From positions 1-22,147 of the forward strand of contig JABMQR010000091.1 in NCBI GenBank assembly GCA_013202335.1: DNA of 22,147 nt. The letters are read 5' to 3'. The notes beneath the pieces were generated by a model. That model saw nothing but the letters and a program-made list of their open reading frames with translations, was not told the origin of the DNA and searched no databases. Positions 1-7,803 of the stretch are shown piece after piece (the first letter of the stretch is position 1; the number at the start of each line of letters is the position of its first letter). The DNA is from Bacteroidota bacterium (GTDB lineage: Bacteria > Spirochaetota > Spirochaetia > JABMQR01). Made by a program: the position numbers and the translations under genes.

Positions 1-3
1 AAA

Positions 4-95
4 GTGGCAGGTTTACGCCGGAATACCCGGCAGGTTTAGCCCGGAATGGGTGGCAGGTTTGCGCCGGAACAGGTGGCAGGTTTAGTCCGGAATTC
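4..95. repeat. Four phased 23-bp direct repeats, probable IS21-family terminus
   Basis: Four copies of a unit resembling GTGGCAGGTTTACGCCGGAA begin at 4, 27, 50 and 73, exactly 23 bp apart with no spacer between units. Copies differ at a few positions (copy 2 starts CCGGCAGG; the middle reads TACGC, TAGCC, TGCGC, TAGTC). Serial transposase-binding repeats of this kind (GTGGC...CCGGAAT) are known at the ends of IS21-family elements. The body of the element, with istA/istB, would lie left of the window. The family assignment is from memory of the repeat style; the phasing is read directly. Confidence 0.55.
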
Positions 96-113
96 TCACA
101 TACCTTCATTTTT

Positions 114-299
114 GTGTGCCTATCTTCAAAATTAACTTTTTATGAATCAATTATGACCAGTAGTCTGCATCTATACCAACAGCTGCAGATGCAGGATTGC
201 ATGGGACTAAACTCCCGAGTAGTGTATCCTTTTATTCGGCTAATTACTGCCTACTTGCTTGAGCAAGAAGAAGAATGGAAACATGGTCGTTCATTATAA
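114..299 (+). pseudogene. C-terminal remnant of IS256/Mutator-family transposase
   Basis: This short open frame is not a plausible whole gene. Its last 25 or so residues (219-296) read RVVYPFIRLITAYLLEQEEE followed by WKHGRSL and a stop. They resemble the C-terminus of IS256/Mutator transposases, which usually ends in a pattern like RLVgAiLlEqneEW..gRRY. The catalytic DDE core is absent and the first half of the frame is not recognisable. It is best read as a truncated transposase end beside the IS21-like repeats, so this edge is a scrapyard of mobile elements. The GTG at 114 is only the first start codon in the frame and is probably not used. Confidence 0.45.
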
Positions 300-605
300 A
301 TGATGTATTCAAGCGTTGATTGATTAACAGATTTTAATAAAGAATGCTGACATAAAATGGGGACTTCTCATGAGAATTCAAAAAATATTTGCGTACTTAT
401 CTATAAATAGACGATTAGAAATATGAGATTATTATAGAAACTATTGTGAACAAGTTTATTTTCTTCAACTTACAAGTATGATAAGAGAGTAGAACTTCAG
501 AATTAACAAACCCATAAATTTAGAACTGATTAACAGAGCTCAATATCACAAATGCTTCAAAATTACCAAAGATGAATGTTTTACTGCGCGCGTGCAAACA
601 ATTTC
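300..605. other. AT-rich intergenic stretch without a recognisable gene
   Basis: No credible reading frame is seen on either strand. The only ordered items are a 12-bp palindrome TTCTCATGAGAA at 365-376 and the 11-mer TGATTAACAGA, which occurs twice. The stretch separates the mobile-element debris from the LacI-regulated operon. Confidence 0.5.
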
Positions 606-634
606 TTGACATCTGGCTGAAGTTGGCGTATAAA
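606..634 (+). promoter_or_regulatory. Sigma-70-type promoter of the lacI-sulfatase operon
   Basis: A perfect -35 TTGACA (606-611) is followed by a 17-bp spacer and a -10 TATAAA (629-634). The expected start, near 641, falls inside the palindrome at 638-651. This is the only strong promoter seen for the rightward operon up to 7638. Confidence 0.75.
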
Positions 635-637
635 TAT

Positions 638-651
638 GTATAACGTTATAC
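638..651. promoter_or_regulatory. LacI-type operator, GTATAACGTTATAC
   Basis: This is a perfect 14-bp palindrome with the central CG typical of LacI/GalR-family operators. It lies directly on the predicted transcription start and 19 bp before the regulator's ATG. A repressor bound here would block the whole operon including its own gene, so autoregulation is inferred. Confidence 0.7.
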
Positions 652-669
652 TTATTTATATGAGGTGTT

Positions 670-1674
670 ATGAAAAAACCGACATTAAAAGATGTTGCAA
701 GGGAAGCCGGGGTGTCGCTTGGAATGGCAAGTAGGGTACTGGGGAAATATGGATCCTACAGCGAAGAAACAAAAAACAAGGTACAGGCTGCTGCAAAACA
801 ACTTGATTACAAAAAGCATGCTATCGCTAAATCATTGAAACTGAGTAACTCAAGAATCATTGGAATAGTAATATCAAATATCTCCAGTGTGTTCTGGGCA
901 ACAATAACGCGGGCGGTTGAAGATGTAGCCAGTAAATCCGGCTATCATGTAATAATCGGAAACACCGATGAAAACTCGAAAAAAGAGCGGGAATATCTGG
1001 AAACCTTCTGTGAAGGATTTGTTGATGGGCTCATAGTAGCACCATCACAGGATAACCACACCTTAATCAAAAAGATGAATCGGAGCGGGCTCCCAATCGT
1101 AGCCCTTGACAGAAAAGTATCAGGACTGCATATGCCCTCAGTCACCATAGACAATATCAACGGATCACATGAAGCCGTGACCTACCTGCTCAAAAAAGGC
1201 CATAGTAATATCGGCATAATAGCCGGTTCCGATGGAATAATGACCAGTGACCATCGTCTTGAGGGGTATCGAAAGGCTTTGACTGATTTTGGTGTTCCCA
1301 TAAACAAAGACTTCATAGTCTATGCAGATTTCCAGATGGATAGGGCATATGAAAAAACCGAAGAATTGATATCGGGAAAGAATCCGCCGACTGCTATCTT
1401 TGTGTGCAATGAAATTATGGCAAAAGGAGCCTATCGTGCCCTGCAGGATCACGATATAGCTATAGGAAAAGATATCGACCTGATCGGCTTTGGCGATACA
1501 GATTGGGCAACTCTGGTACGGCCAACCCTGACATGCATTCGACAACCAGTCTACTCCATGGGGCTGATGGCCTGTGACAGCCTGCTGCGGCTGATTAATA
1601 ATAGCGATTCAGAAAATCAGAATATAGAGCAAGTATGCATGAAAACCGAATTAATACTGAGGGATTCATGCTGA
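670..1674 (+). CDS. LacI/GalR-family transcriptional regulator
   Basis: The product has 334 aa, the usual LacI-family length. Residues about 4-24 form the helix-turn-helix (TLKDVAREAGVSLGMASRVL). The hinge helix with its minor-groove leucine is at about 52-58 (AIAKSLK). From about 62 (RIIGIVISN) the periplasmic-binding-like effector domain runs to the end, with the family's LIGFGDTDWA element in the C-terminal half. The start is set by GAGGTG a few bases upstream. It is first in an operon with a sugar binding protein, permeases and a sulfatase, so it probably responds to the imported sugar or a metabolite of it. The likely operator is at 638-651. The recognition helix reads SLGMASRV, unlike the common S.ATVSRV, which fits an unusual operator half-site. 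The inducer is unknown. Confidence 0.92.
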   Translation: MKKPTLKDVAREAGVSLGMASRVLGKYGSYSEETKNKVQAAAKQLDYKKHAIAKSLKLSNSRIIGIVISNISSVFWATITRAVEDVASKSGYHVIIGNTDENSKKEREYLETFCEGFVDGLIVAPSQDNHTLIKKMNRSGLPIVALDRKVSGLHMPSVTIDNINGSHEAVTYLLKKGHSNIGIIAGSDGIMTSDHRLEGYRKALTDFGVPINKDFIVYADFQMDRAYEKTEELISGKNPPTAIFVCNEIMAKGAYRALQDHDIAIGKDIDLIGFGDTDWATLVRPTLTCIRQPVYSMGLMACDSLLRLINNSDSENQNIEQVCMKTELILRDSC

Positions 1675-1707
1675 AAAGCATATGAAAATCATAAAGGGAG
1701 GAAAACT

Positions 1708-2964
1708 ATGAGAAAAATCATGATGCTGATAATGACTTTGGTACTTATTACTGGAGTCGCCTTTGCAAATGGGGCTGAAGATGCGCAGGATGCCGTTAAG
1801 ATGAAGATTTGGGGCTGGACCCTCAACCGATCTGATGGTGCCTCAATACACCCCATTTCAGAGGCGTATATGGAGGAAAATCCTGAAGTAGAGATTGAGA
1901 TGATGGAGACAAACTGGAATGAAGCCTATAACTCAATAATTCTTATGAGCCAATCGGGCAACATGCCGGATCTATTGCAGGTAAACAGAAACTGGCTGCA
2001 GGACTTTATTCAAATGGGTGTACTAGAGGACTTGACCGATCGTGTTCAGGCAATTGGGTTTAACGGTAAATTCTATGAACCTGTGATTGGTGAAGATAAC
2101 GGCAGAACATGGGTTATCCCATACCTTGGCGGAAATTCAGCACTGATAATCAATAAAGGTCTATTTGATGAGCTGGGTCTTGAACCACCCAAAACTATGG
2201 ATGATGTAGTTAAAATTGGAAAAGCCGTATCAAATTCCGATGAAAATTTCTATGCCACAGTATTCTGTATGTCCGAAAGCAACGTGACTGGCGCCAATGT
2301 ATGTAACTTTGGTCCCATACTCTATACCTTTGGGGGACAGTATGTGGATAACCAAAAAGCTGCCTTTAACAATAAAGCCGGAGTAAAGGCTATGCAGTGG
2401 ATGATTGACATGGAGCAAAAGGAAAATATCGCAACACCAGGCTCCATAACTGTAGATGCACGAAGGATGCGGGAGATAATGGCTGCTGGTGATGTCTTGA
2501 TGACATTTGATGGTGCCTGGGGAACCCCGTTTTATGCGAATTATCCCGAACTGGATATTGAATACGTACAGATGCCTTCAGCAGAAAATGTAGGTACGGT
2601 AATTAATATAGCTAACTGGGGAATTGCAAAAGAATCAAAAGCGAAGGATACTGCATGGGATTTTCTGCAATACCTTTATAATGATGAAAACCTGGCATTA
2701 TTGAATAATGATGGCAATATGCCTATAACTCCAGCCTTAGGTAAACTGCCTGAGAATCAGGCTTCCTACTCAGGCTTCCTCAATACTCTGGCAGTTTCCG
2801 ATAATTTCTTTAGAACCGGTTCTGTACCTAATGAAACAGAACTGTATCGTATTATCGTTAAAGCTTATCATGAAGCAAGCCTTGGCAAGAAAAGTGTCAA
2901 AAGTGCTTTAGATGATGCCGCAGCAGAGTACAACGTACTCTTGGACGCATTTTATTCAAACTAA
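1708..2964 (+). CDS. CUT1-type sugar ABC transporter solute-binding protein
   Basis: A 418-aa extracellular solute-binding protein (SBP family 1). The N-terminus is a signal peptide (charged MRK, hydrophobic core, cleavage probably after AFA, giving NGAEDAQ). There is no lipobox cysteine. The mature protein opens with MKIWGWTLNRSD, followed by the family pattern of an aromatic-rich two-lobed binding protein (NMPDLLQVNRNW; GTVINIANWGIAKESKAKDTAWDFLQYL near 300-325). The start has a strong GGGAGG upstream. It lies 33 bp after the regulator and before two CUT1 permeases. The downstream sulfatase suggests a sulfated carbohydrate ligand, but the ligand cannot be read from the sequence. Confidence 0.93.
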   Translation: MRKIMMLIMTLVLITGVAFANGAEDAQDAVKMKIWGWTLNRSDGASIHPISEAYMEENPEVEIEMMETNWNEAYNSIILMSQSGNMPDLLQVNRNWLQDFIQMGVLEDLTDRVQAIGFNGKFYEPVIGEDNGRTWVIPYLGGNSALIINKGLFDELGLEPPKTMDDVVKIGKAVSNSDENFYATVFCMSESNVTGANVCNFGPILYTFGGQYVDNQKAAFNNKAGVKAMQWMIDMEQKENIATPGSITVDARRMREIMAAGDVLMTFDGAWGTPFYANYPELDIEYVQMPSAENVGTVINIANWGIAKESKAKDTAWDFLQYLYNDENLALLNNDGNMPITPALGKLPENQASYSGFLNTLAVSDNFFRTGSVPNETELYRIIVKAYHEASLGKKSVKSALDDAAAEYNVLLDAFYSN

Positions 2965-2976
2965 ACTCACACATGT

Positions 2977-3037
2977 CCTGGGGGCAGCATATTGCTGATA
3001 ATAGAGCATTTATAGACTATGCAGCCCCCGGATTTTT
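2977..3037 (+). terminator. Intercistronic stem-loop, attenuator between binding protein and permease genes
   Basis: The arms 2977-2991 (CCTGGGGGCAGCATA) and 3018-3031 (TATGCAGCCCCCGG) pair almost fully, with one bulge and one mismatch. They enclose a loop of about 26 nt and are followed by TTTTT (3033-3037). The long gap and the position after the binding-protein gene fit partial termination or 3'-end protection, which would keep binding protein above permease. Confidence 0.6.
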
Positions 3038-3114
3038 ATCTAATAGGCTCACTTTAGGAACAACCAGCACATTCTGTACCCAAAGTGGGAGCTGTGAACA
3101 ACAGAGGGATTTCC

Positions 3115-4005
3115 ATGTTAAATAGAAAAAACACAAGAGTCGGACTCTATTTTGTTGCTCCACTAATACTGTTCCTTGCAGCAACAACTCTCTTCCCGCT
3201 ACTGCATGTGCTTATAACCAGTTTCTTTCGGAATTATCTTCCGGAGAGAGGGAAGGTGTTCATTCTGTTTGAGAATTTCCAGAAGATTCTCAAGGATGAA
3301 GACTTTCTGTACTCTATGGTGAGAACATCGGTCTATGTAATCAGCGTTACCGTAGTGCATATTATATTAGCTGTCCTTTTGGCGCTCTTTTTTGATAAGC
3401 ACACCAATACAATCGGGAAAATTTCCTATATCATGCGCGGATTGCTCATAATTCCCTGGCTGTTGTCATGGACCGTTGCCGCAGCAGTTTGGCTGCTCAT
3501 CTTGAATCCTTCAGGGGTATTGAATGGATTTCTGAGAACGTGGGAAGTAACGACTGAAATACAGATTTGGCTTGGTGATCCGACATTTGCCATGATCTGG
3601 ATAGTTATAATAACCGTTTGGAAATCATTGCCGTTCTTCTTTATGCTTACCTATGCGGCACTTATGACTGTATCAAAAGAACTCTATGAATCAGCAGTGA
3701 TTGACGGTGCGGGAAGCTGGCGCTGCTTTTGGTCAATAACCTTGCCCATGATCAAACAGACCCTGCTGACCCTGGCTGTTTTGGATATTGTGTGGTGTAT
3801 CCGCCAATATGAGGTTATTGCCTTTACTACCGGCGGAGGTCCCCTTGGATCAACAAAGACCCTGTCAGTAAAAATATTCCAGACAGCATTTGAGAATTTA
3901 CGCTTTGGTTTAGCATCGGCACAAGGTGTAATTGTCCTGCTTATCTGCAGCATTATAGCACTCGCCTATATACGAATATATGCAAAATCAGAGGTGCAGC
4001 AGTGA
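3115..4005 (+). CDS. CUT1 ABC transporter permease, MalF/UgpA type
   Basis: An inner-membrane permease of 296 aa with about six membrane segments, the first at LYFVAPLILFLAATTLFPLL. The EAA cytoplasmic loop that contacts the ATPase begins near Glu192 (YESAVIDGAGSWRCFWSITL). The frame can be read upstream to a GTG at 3085. I choose the ATG at 3115 because GAGGG sits 6 bp before it and family members begin with a short charged N-terminus before the first helix. The 3' end overlaps the next permease by 4 bp (GTGA), suggesting translational coupling. It forms the transmembrane pore with the following gene; no ATPase gene is in the operon. Confidence 0.92.
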   Translation: MLNRKNTRVGLYFVAPLILFLAATTLFPLLHVLITSFFRNYLPERGKVFILFENFQKILKDEDFLYSMVRTSVYVISVTVVHIILAVLLALFFDKHTNTIGKISYIMRGLLIIPWLLSWTVAAAVWLLILNPSGVLNGFLRTWEVTTEIQIWLGDPTFAMIWIVIITVWKSLPFFFMLTYAALMTVSKELYESAVIDGAGSWRCFWSITLPMIKQTLLTLAVLDIVWCIRQYEVIAFTTGGGPLGSTKTLSVKIFQTAFENLRFGLASAQGVIVLLICSIIALAYIRIYAKSEVQQ

Positions 4006-4889
4006 AATCTGATATCATGAAAAAAGAGACAGTACTGAAGACATTTGCATCCTCGTATCGAACAAAACAATCAATTTTAAAATCCATTTGGCTTCTGGGT
4101 ACCCTGCTTATCTTTGTCCTTATGTTCTTTCCAATATTCTGGATGCTCTCAGTATCGCTACGATCTAATCAGGAAGTATTCCAGTTCCCACCTACTCTAT
4201 TTCCATCGAAATTGCATTTACAACCTTATCTTGCAGTCCTGCAGGATTCAACTCTGTTGATCGGGATTCGCAACAGCTTTGTTGTTTCTCTGGCAACAAC
4301 CTTCTTTTCACTCGGAATAGCCCTGTTTGCCTCCTATGGCATGTCACGCTATGCCTTCCCGGGTAAAAAACTCCTCATGTTCTATATCCTGGCAACCCAG
4401 ATGATACCCATCATCCTGATAACCCTGCCGTTTTATCAATTTTTTCTCCGCATAGGACTGTTTGATACCATATGGGGACTGATGGTTGCCTATATTTCAC
4501 TCTCCCTGCCATTCTGCACTCTTTCATTGGTTGGCTTCATGAATACCGTCCCCCAATCGATAGATGAAGCTGCCCGTATTGACGGTTGCTCAGTGTTTGG
4601 CGCCGTACTGCGTATAATCATACCGGTGGCTAAACCGGGACTGGTCGCGACAGGTATTTTCTCCTTCATAACAGCTTGGAATGAGTACCTCTTTGCCGGC
4701 GTGCTGACAATATCAAAAAGCACCCGCATGCTCGTTGTCTATATAGCCAGTAAAGTAGGTGAGTATGACATTAATTGGGTGGAGCTCATGGCAGTAACCA
4801 TTATCGCATCCCTGCCGCTGATACTGGTCTATCTGTTCATGCAGAAATCATTCATGCGTGGTATGACCTCCGGCGCTATAAAAATGTAG
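4002..4889 (+). CDS. CUT1 ABC transporter permease, MalG/UgpE type
   Basis: The second permease of the pair, 295 aa. About 30 residues precede the first membrane segment (LLGTLLIFVLMFFPIFWMLS), typical for MalG-type partners. The EAA loop starts near Glu189 (EAARIDGCSVFGAVLRIIIP). It ends in the usual FMRGMTSGAIKM, close to the family C-terminus '..Glt.GAvKg'. The GTG start overlaps the stop of the preceding permease by 4 bp and has GAGGTG 5 bp upstream. It would form a heterodimeric channel with the preceding product, fed by the binding protein at 1708, and would need an ATPase encoded elsewhere. Confidence 0.92.
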   Translation: MKSDIMKKETVLKTFASSYRTKQSILKSIWLLGTLLIFVLMFFPIFWMLSVSLRSNQEVFQFPPTLFPSKLHLQPYLAVLQDSTLLIGIRNSFVVSLATTFFSLGIALFASYGMSRYAFPGKKLLMFYILATQMIPIILITLPFYQFFLRIGLFDTIWGLMVAYISLSLPFCTLSLVGFMNTVPQSIDEAARIDGCSVFGAVLRIIIPVAKPGLVATGIFSFITAWNEYLFAGVLTISKSTRMLVVYIASKVGEYDINWVELMAVTIIASLPLILVYLFMQKSFMRGMTSGAIKM

Positions 4890-4925
4890 CAAATAAAGAT
4901 ACAGACTTAAAAGGAACTGAATCAA

Positions 4926-6161
4926 ATGGAAATAACAGGTAAAGAACGAATAACAGCAATATTGGAAGGAAAACCTGTAGATCGCGTCCCATTATGGTTA
5001 ATGGATTCATTCGCACGAATTCCAGTTGATGCTGTCAAGATAAAATCTCACCATACCGCTGATCTTGATGATCACACTAAACTCTCAGGACATGTAGATC
5101 CCATCGACCCATGGACCGAGCAGTGGATGCTTGATGATCCCAATTTTACTACAGTCAGGGATCGCTATTGGGAGACATGCGAACTCTTTTATGAGTATAA
5201 GAAATTGTCCCCTTATGGCTACTGCAACCGTTTTATGTCCATCCCGGATCCGTATATCTCCAAAGTAGCAGAGACCTACACCGACACCAGAAAAACATGC
5301 CGATATCGGATATCGACCCCCAAAGGAAACCTCTATTACACAATAGCCTGGGACAAAAATGTAGCTACTCCATGGCAAATTGAGCACCCCCTAAAAAATG
5401 TTGGGGATGCCAAAAAGCTGCTCTCAATTAAAGATGACCAGGTAAATATCGATATATCCGATTTCAGAGTTCTGGAATCCCGCATAGGAGACCGGGGAGT
5501 AATGCTGATATTGATTAATACCCCCATGGTTACGGTATCCAGCGCCTTCACATTTGAAGACTACATGGTACTTACCATAACCGAGCCCAGTTTGGTTGAT
5601 GATATGATAGCAACTGCATATACTCGCATTAAAAACATCCTGCAGCAATGCCTGAAAGCTGGGTTGGGTCCTATTTATAGAATTATGGGAAGTGAGCAGG
5701 CAACCCCACCCATGGGGTCATCGACAATATACGAAAAGCATGTCCACGACTACGAAAAGCGCATGATATCGCTTATCCATGCTCAAGGGCAATTTGCAGC
5801 AGTCCATTGCCATGGCAATATAAAGAGAGTGTTGCCCTCAATGGTAAAAGCGGGAGTGGATTTGCTTGATCCCGTTGAAGCACCGCCTTCAGGCGATATT
5901 TCTTATGCTGATGCAGTCAAGCTGGCAGCAAACCAGATAACACTGGCAGGAAATATTCAGTATGAAGATTTAGCCTCCTGCACTCCTGGACAGATCAATT
6001 CCATGGTTAAAAAGCTTTTTGCAGATGGCCGCAAAGATCACAAAATAGTTAGCTGCACTGGGTATCCAATAACCAGTATTACCGATAACATGCGTGATAA
6101 CTACCTGGCACTGATCGATGCCGTTCACAAGTATGGAATAATAGAGACGAATAGGGATTGA
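4926..6161 (+). CDS. URO-D/MtaA-fold protein (COG0407-like), role unassigned
   Basis: A 411-aa member of the uroporphyrinogen decarboxylase-fold superfamily. It opens with the family pattern KERITAILEGKPVDRVPLWL. It lacks the MRQAGRYLPEY substrate loop of HemE, so heme synthesis is unlikely. A cluster H294-C295-H296 (VHCHGN) and Cys377 (IVSCTGYP) align roughly with the Zn ligands H-x-C...C of corrinoid-protein methyltransferases such as MtaA and CmuA, though the middle ligand position is His rather than Cys. An EAPPSGD motif follows. The gene lies 36 bp after the permease and 46 bp before the sulfatase, with AAAGGAACTG as ribosome site. A methyl-transfer role (for example demethylating an O-methyl sugar) is possible but is inference; no corrinoid partner protein is adjacent. 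Confidence 0.8.
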   Translation: MEITGKERITAILEGKPVDRVPLWLMDSFARIPVDAVKIKSHHTADLDDHTKLSGHVDPIDPWTEQWMLDDPNFTTVRDRYWETCELFYEYKKLSPYGYCNRFMSIPDPYISKVAETYTDTRKTCRYRISTPKGNLYYTIAWDKNVATPWQIEHPLKNVGDAKKLLSIKDDQVNIDISDFRVLESRIGDRGVMLILINTPMVTVSSAFTFEDYMVLTITEPSLVDDMIATAYTRIKNILQQCLKAGLGPIYRIMGSEQATPPMGSSTIYEKHVHDYEKRMISLIHAQGQFAAVHCHGNIKRVLPSMVKAGVDLLDPVEAPPSGDISYADAVKLAANQITLAGNIQYEDLASCTPGQINSMVKKLFADGRKDHKIVSCTGYPITSITDNMRDNYLALIDAVHKYGIIETNRD

Positions 6162-6207
6162 GACGTAAATTAAAACTATTAGAAGTGAATGTAAAGAGGA
6201 TAAAGAG

Positions 6208-7638
6208 ATGGGCAACAAAAAACCGAATATTATAATAGTACTTGCCGATGATATGGGTTACGGCGATTTGAGCTGTTACGGAAGTGAAAAAATTCAAACC
6301 CCTAACATGGATGCAATTGCTGACCAGGGTATCAAATTCTCAGATGCCCACTCATCTTCCGCTGTCTGCACTCCAAGTCGCTACAGCCTCCTAACCGGCC
6401 GTTATTGTTGGCGCAGCAGCCTCAAGAGAGGAGTGCTCGGAGGTTTCGGGAAACCGATCATCACCCCTGATCAAACAACACTGCCCTCATTTCTGCGCGG
6501 TGCCGGTTACAAAACAGCCATGTTCGGCAAATGGCATCTCGGATTGGAGTGGCGGACCTCTAATGGCGATATTCTCTCTGACAGCTCAGCTGATGGCTGG
6601 AATGATGGAGATGCATGGAATCAGCCAGGTATAGAAGTTGATTTCTCCCAACCTATCGGTGGAGGTCCAGTCGACCATGGGTTTGATTGTTGGTTCGGGA
6701 TCTCTGGTTCACTCGACATGCCGCCCTACTGTTTCATTGAAAATAGAAATACAGTCGGCATACCGGACAGGGAGAAAACCAATTACCAACCTCAGCAGCG
6801 AAAAGGAATGATGACAGAGGATTGGCAGGATGATATGGCAGATGTCACTTTCACCCAAAAAGCTGTCTCCTACTTACATGATTACCATGAATCAGATAGT
6901 GAAGATCCTTTTTTTCTCTACATAGCACCCGTAGCACCCCATCGCCCCTGCGTTCCCCCAAGTTTTGTAGAGGGGAAGAGTCAATCTGGTAAGCGGGGTG
7001 ATATGGTAGCTTTGGTTGATTGGATGGTGGGTGAGTTGACACAAGCTCTCATCGATACAGATCAATTTGAAAATACCCTTTTTATAGTTACAAGTGACAA
7101 TGGAGCACGCTTGACAAATTATGACGGCAAAGATTACGGGCACAAATCCAATGGCAACCTGCGTGGTCAAAAGGCAGATATTTATGAAGGTGGACACCGC
7201 GAACCTCTCGTGATGCGATGGCCTTCATTTATCACCCCAGGGCGGGAAAACTCAGAATTGATTTCGCTTATGGATATAATAGCTACTAGTGCCGATATCC
7301 TTGATATACACTTAGCAAATGATGCTGCTGCAGACAGTATCAGCTTTCTACCGCTTTTGGAGAGCCCGGAATCCGCAGGCCTTAGGGAGTCGTTGATTCA
7401 TCACGCCTACGATGGGATGTTTTCCATCCGTAGAGGAGAGTGGAAATATATTGAGGGTGTAGGTTCTGGCGGATTTAGCGAGCCAAATCGCTATGTACCC
7501 ACCGAAGATCAGGCAAAAGGGCAACTCTACAACATCGCCAACGATTCCAGGGAAACCCTGAACCTTTGGTGGGAACGGCAGGATATTGTCCAGGAGATGC
7601 AGCAGCTGCTGGAGCAGGTGAGAAGCAGTAGCTTATAG
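6208..7638 (+). CDS. Type I (formylglycine) sulfatase, cytoplasmic
   Basis: A 476-aa S1-family sulfatase. Residues 6-15 PNIIIVLADD carry the first metal-binding aspartates (D14, D15). The activation motif is C54-T-P-S-R with the downstream LTGRY, so Cys54 is predicted to become formylglycine. GKWHLGL (about 110) and TSDNG (about 297) supply further active-site and metal residues. The reaction is hydrolysis of a sulfate ester, probably on a sugar. There is no signal peptide: the catalytic domain begins at residue 6. Most polysaccharide sulfatases are exported, so this one should act inside the cell on imported substrate. The start has AGAGGA about 8 bp upstream. No sulfatase-maturating enzyme (anSME) is in the window; the nearby radical SAM gene is a B12 type, not anSME. 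The substrate is unknown. Confidence 0.93.
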   Translation: MGNKKPNIIIVLADDMGYGDLSCYGSEKIQTPNMDAIADQGIKFSDAHSSSAVCTPSRYSLLTGRYCWRSSLKRGVLGGFGKPIITPDQTTLPSFLRGAGYKTAMFGKWHLGLEWRTSNGDILSDSSADGWNDGDAWNQPGIEVDFSQPIGGGPVDHGFDCWFGISGSLDMPPYCFIENRNTVGIPDREKTNYQPQQRKGMMTEDWQDDMADVTFTQKAVSYLHDYHESDSEDPFFLYIAPVAPHRPCVPPSFVEGKSQSGKRGDMVALVDWMVGELTQALIDTDQFENTLFIVTSDNGARLTNYDGKDYGHKSNGNLRGQKADIYEGGHREPLVMRWPSFITPGRENSELISLMDIIATSADILDIHLANDAAADSISFLPLLESPESAGLRESLIHHAYDGMFSIRRGEWKYIEGVGSGGFSEPNRYVPTEDQAKGQLYNIANDSRETLNLWWERQDIVQEMQQLLEQVRSSSL

Positions 7639-7803
7639 AGGATTGACTTACTCACGAAAGCAGTACCACAAGCTAATAAATTTTCTGGAAAGCTGACAAT
7701 TCCTAAAACTATATTATTTAACCAATCTATCCCCAGCACTCACTATCAACCACCACCACTATGGCCAATATATAAAAGATGTATACATATAAGCAATACA
7801 TAG

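Noticed and set aside
4..95. CRISPR-like direct repeats
   Set aside because: The copies are strictly tandem with no unique spacers and are diverged; this fits a transposon end better.
1165..1545. 126-codon minus-strand frame inside the lacI gene
   Set aside because: It is a shadow of the plus-strand LacI coding sequence without a ribosome site or recognisable motif.
3085..3114. Upstream GTG start for the first permease
   Set aside because: The ATG at 3115 has a well-placed GAGGG and a normal family N-terminus.
4926..6161. Calling the URO-D-fold protein HemE
   Set aside because: The MRQAGR substrate loop is absent and no heme genes are nearby.
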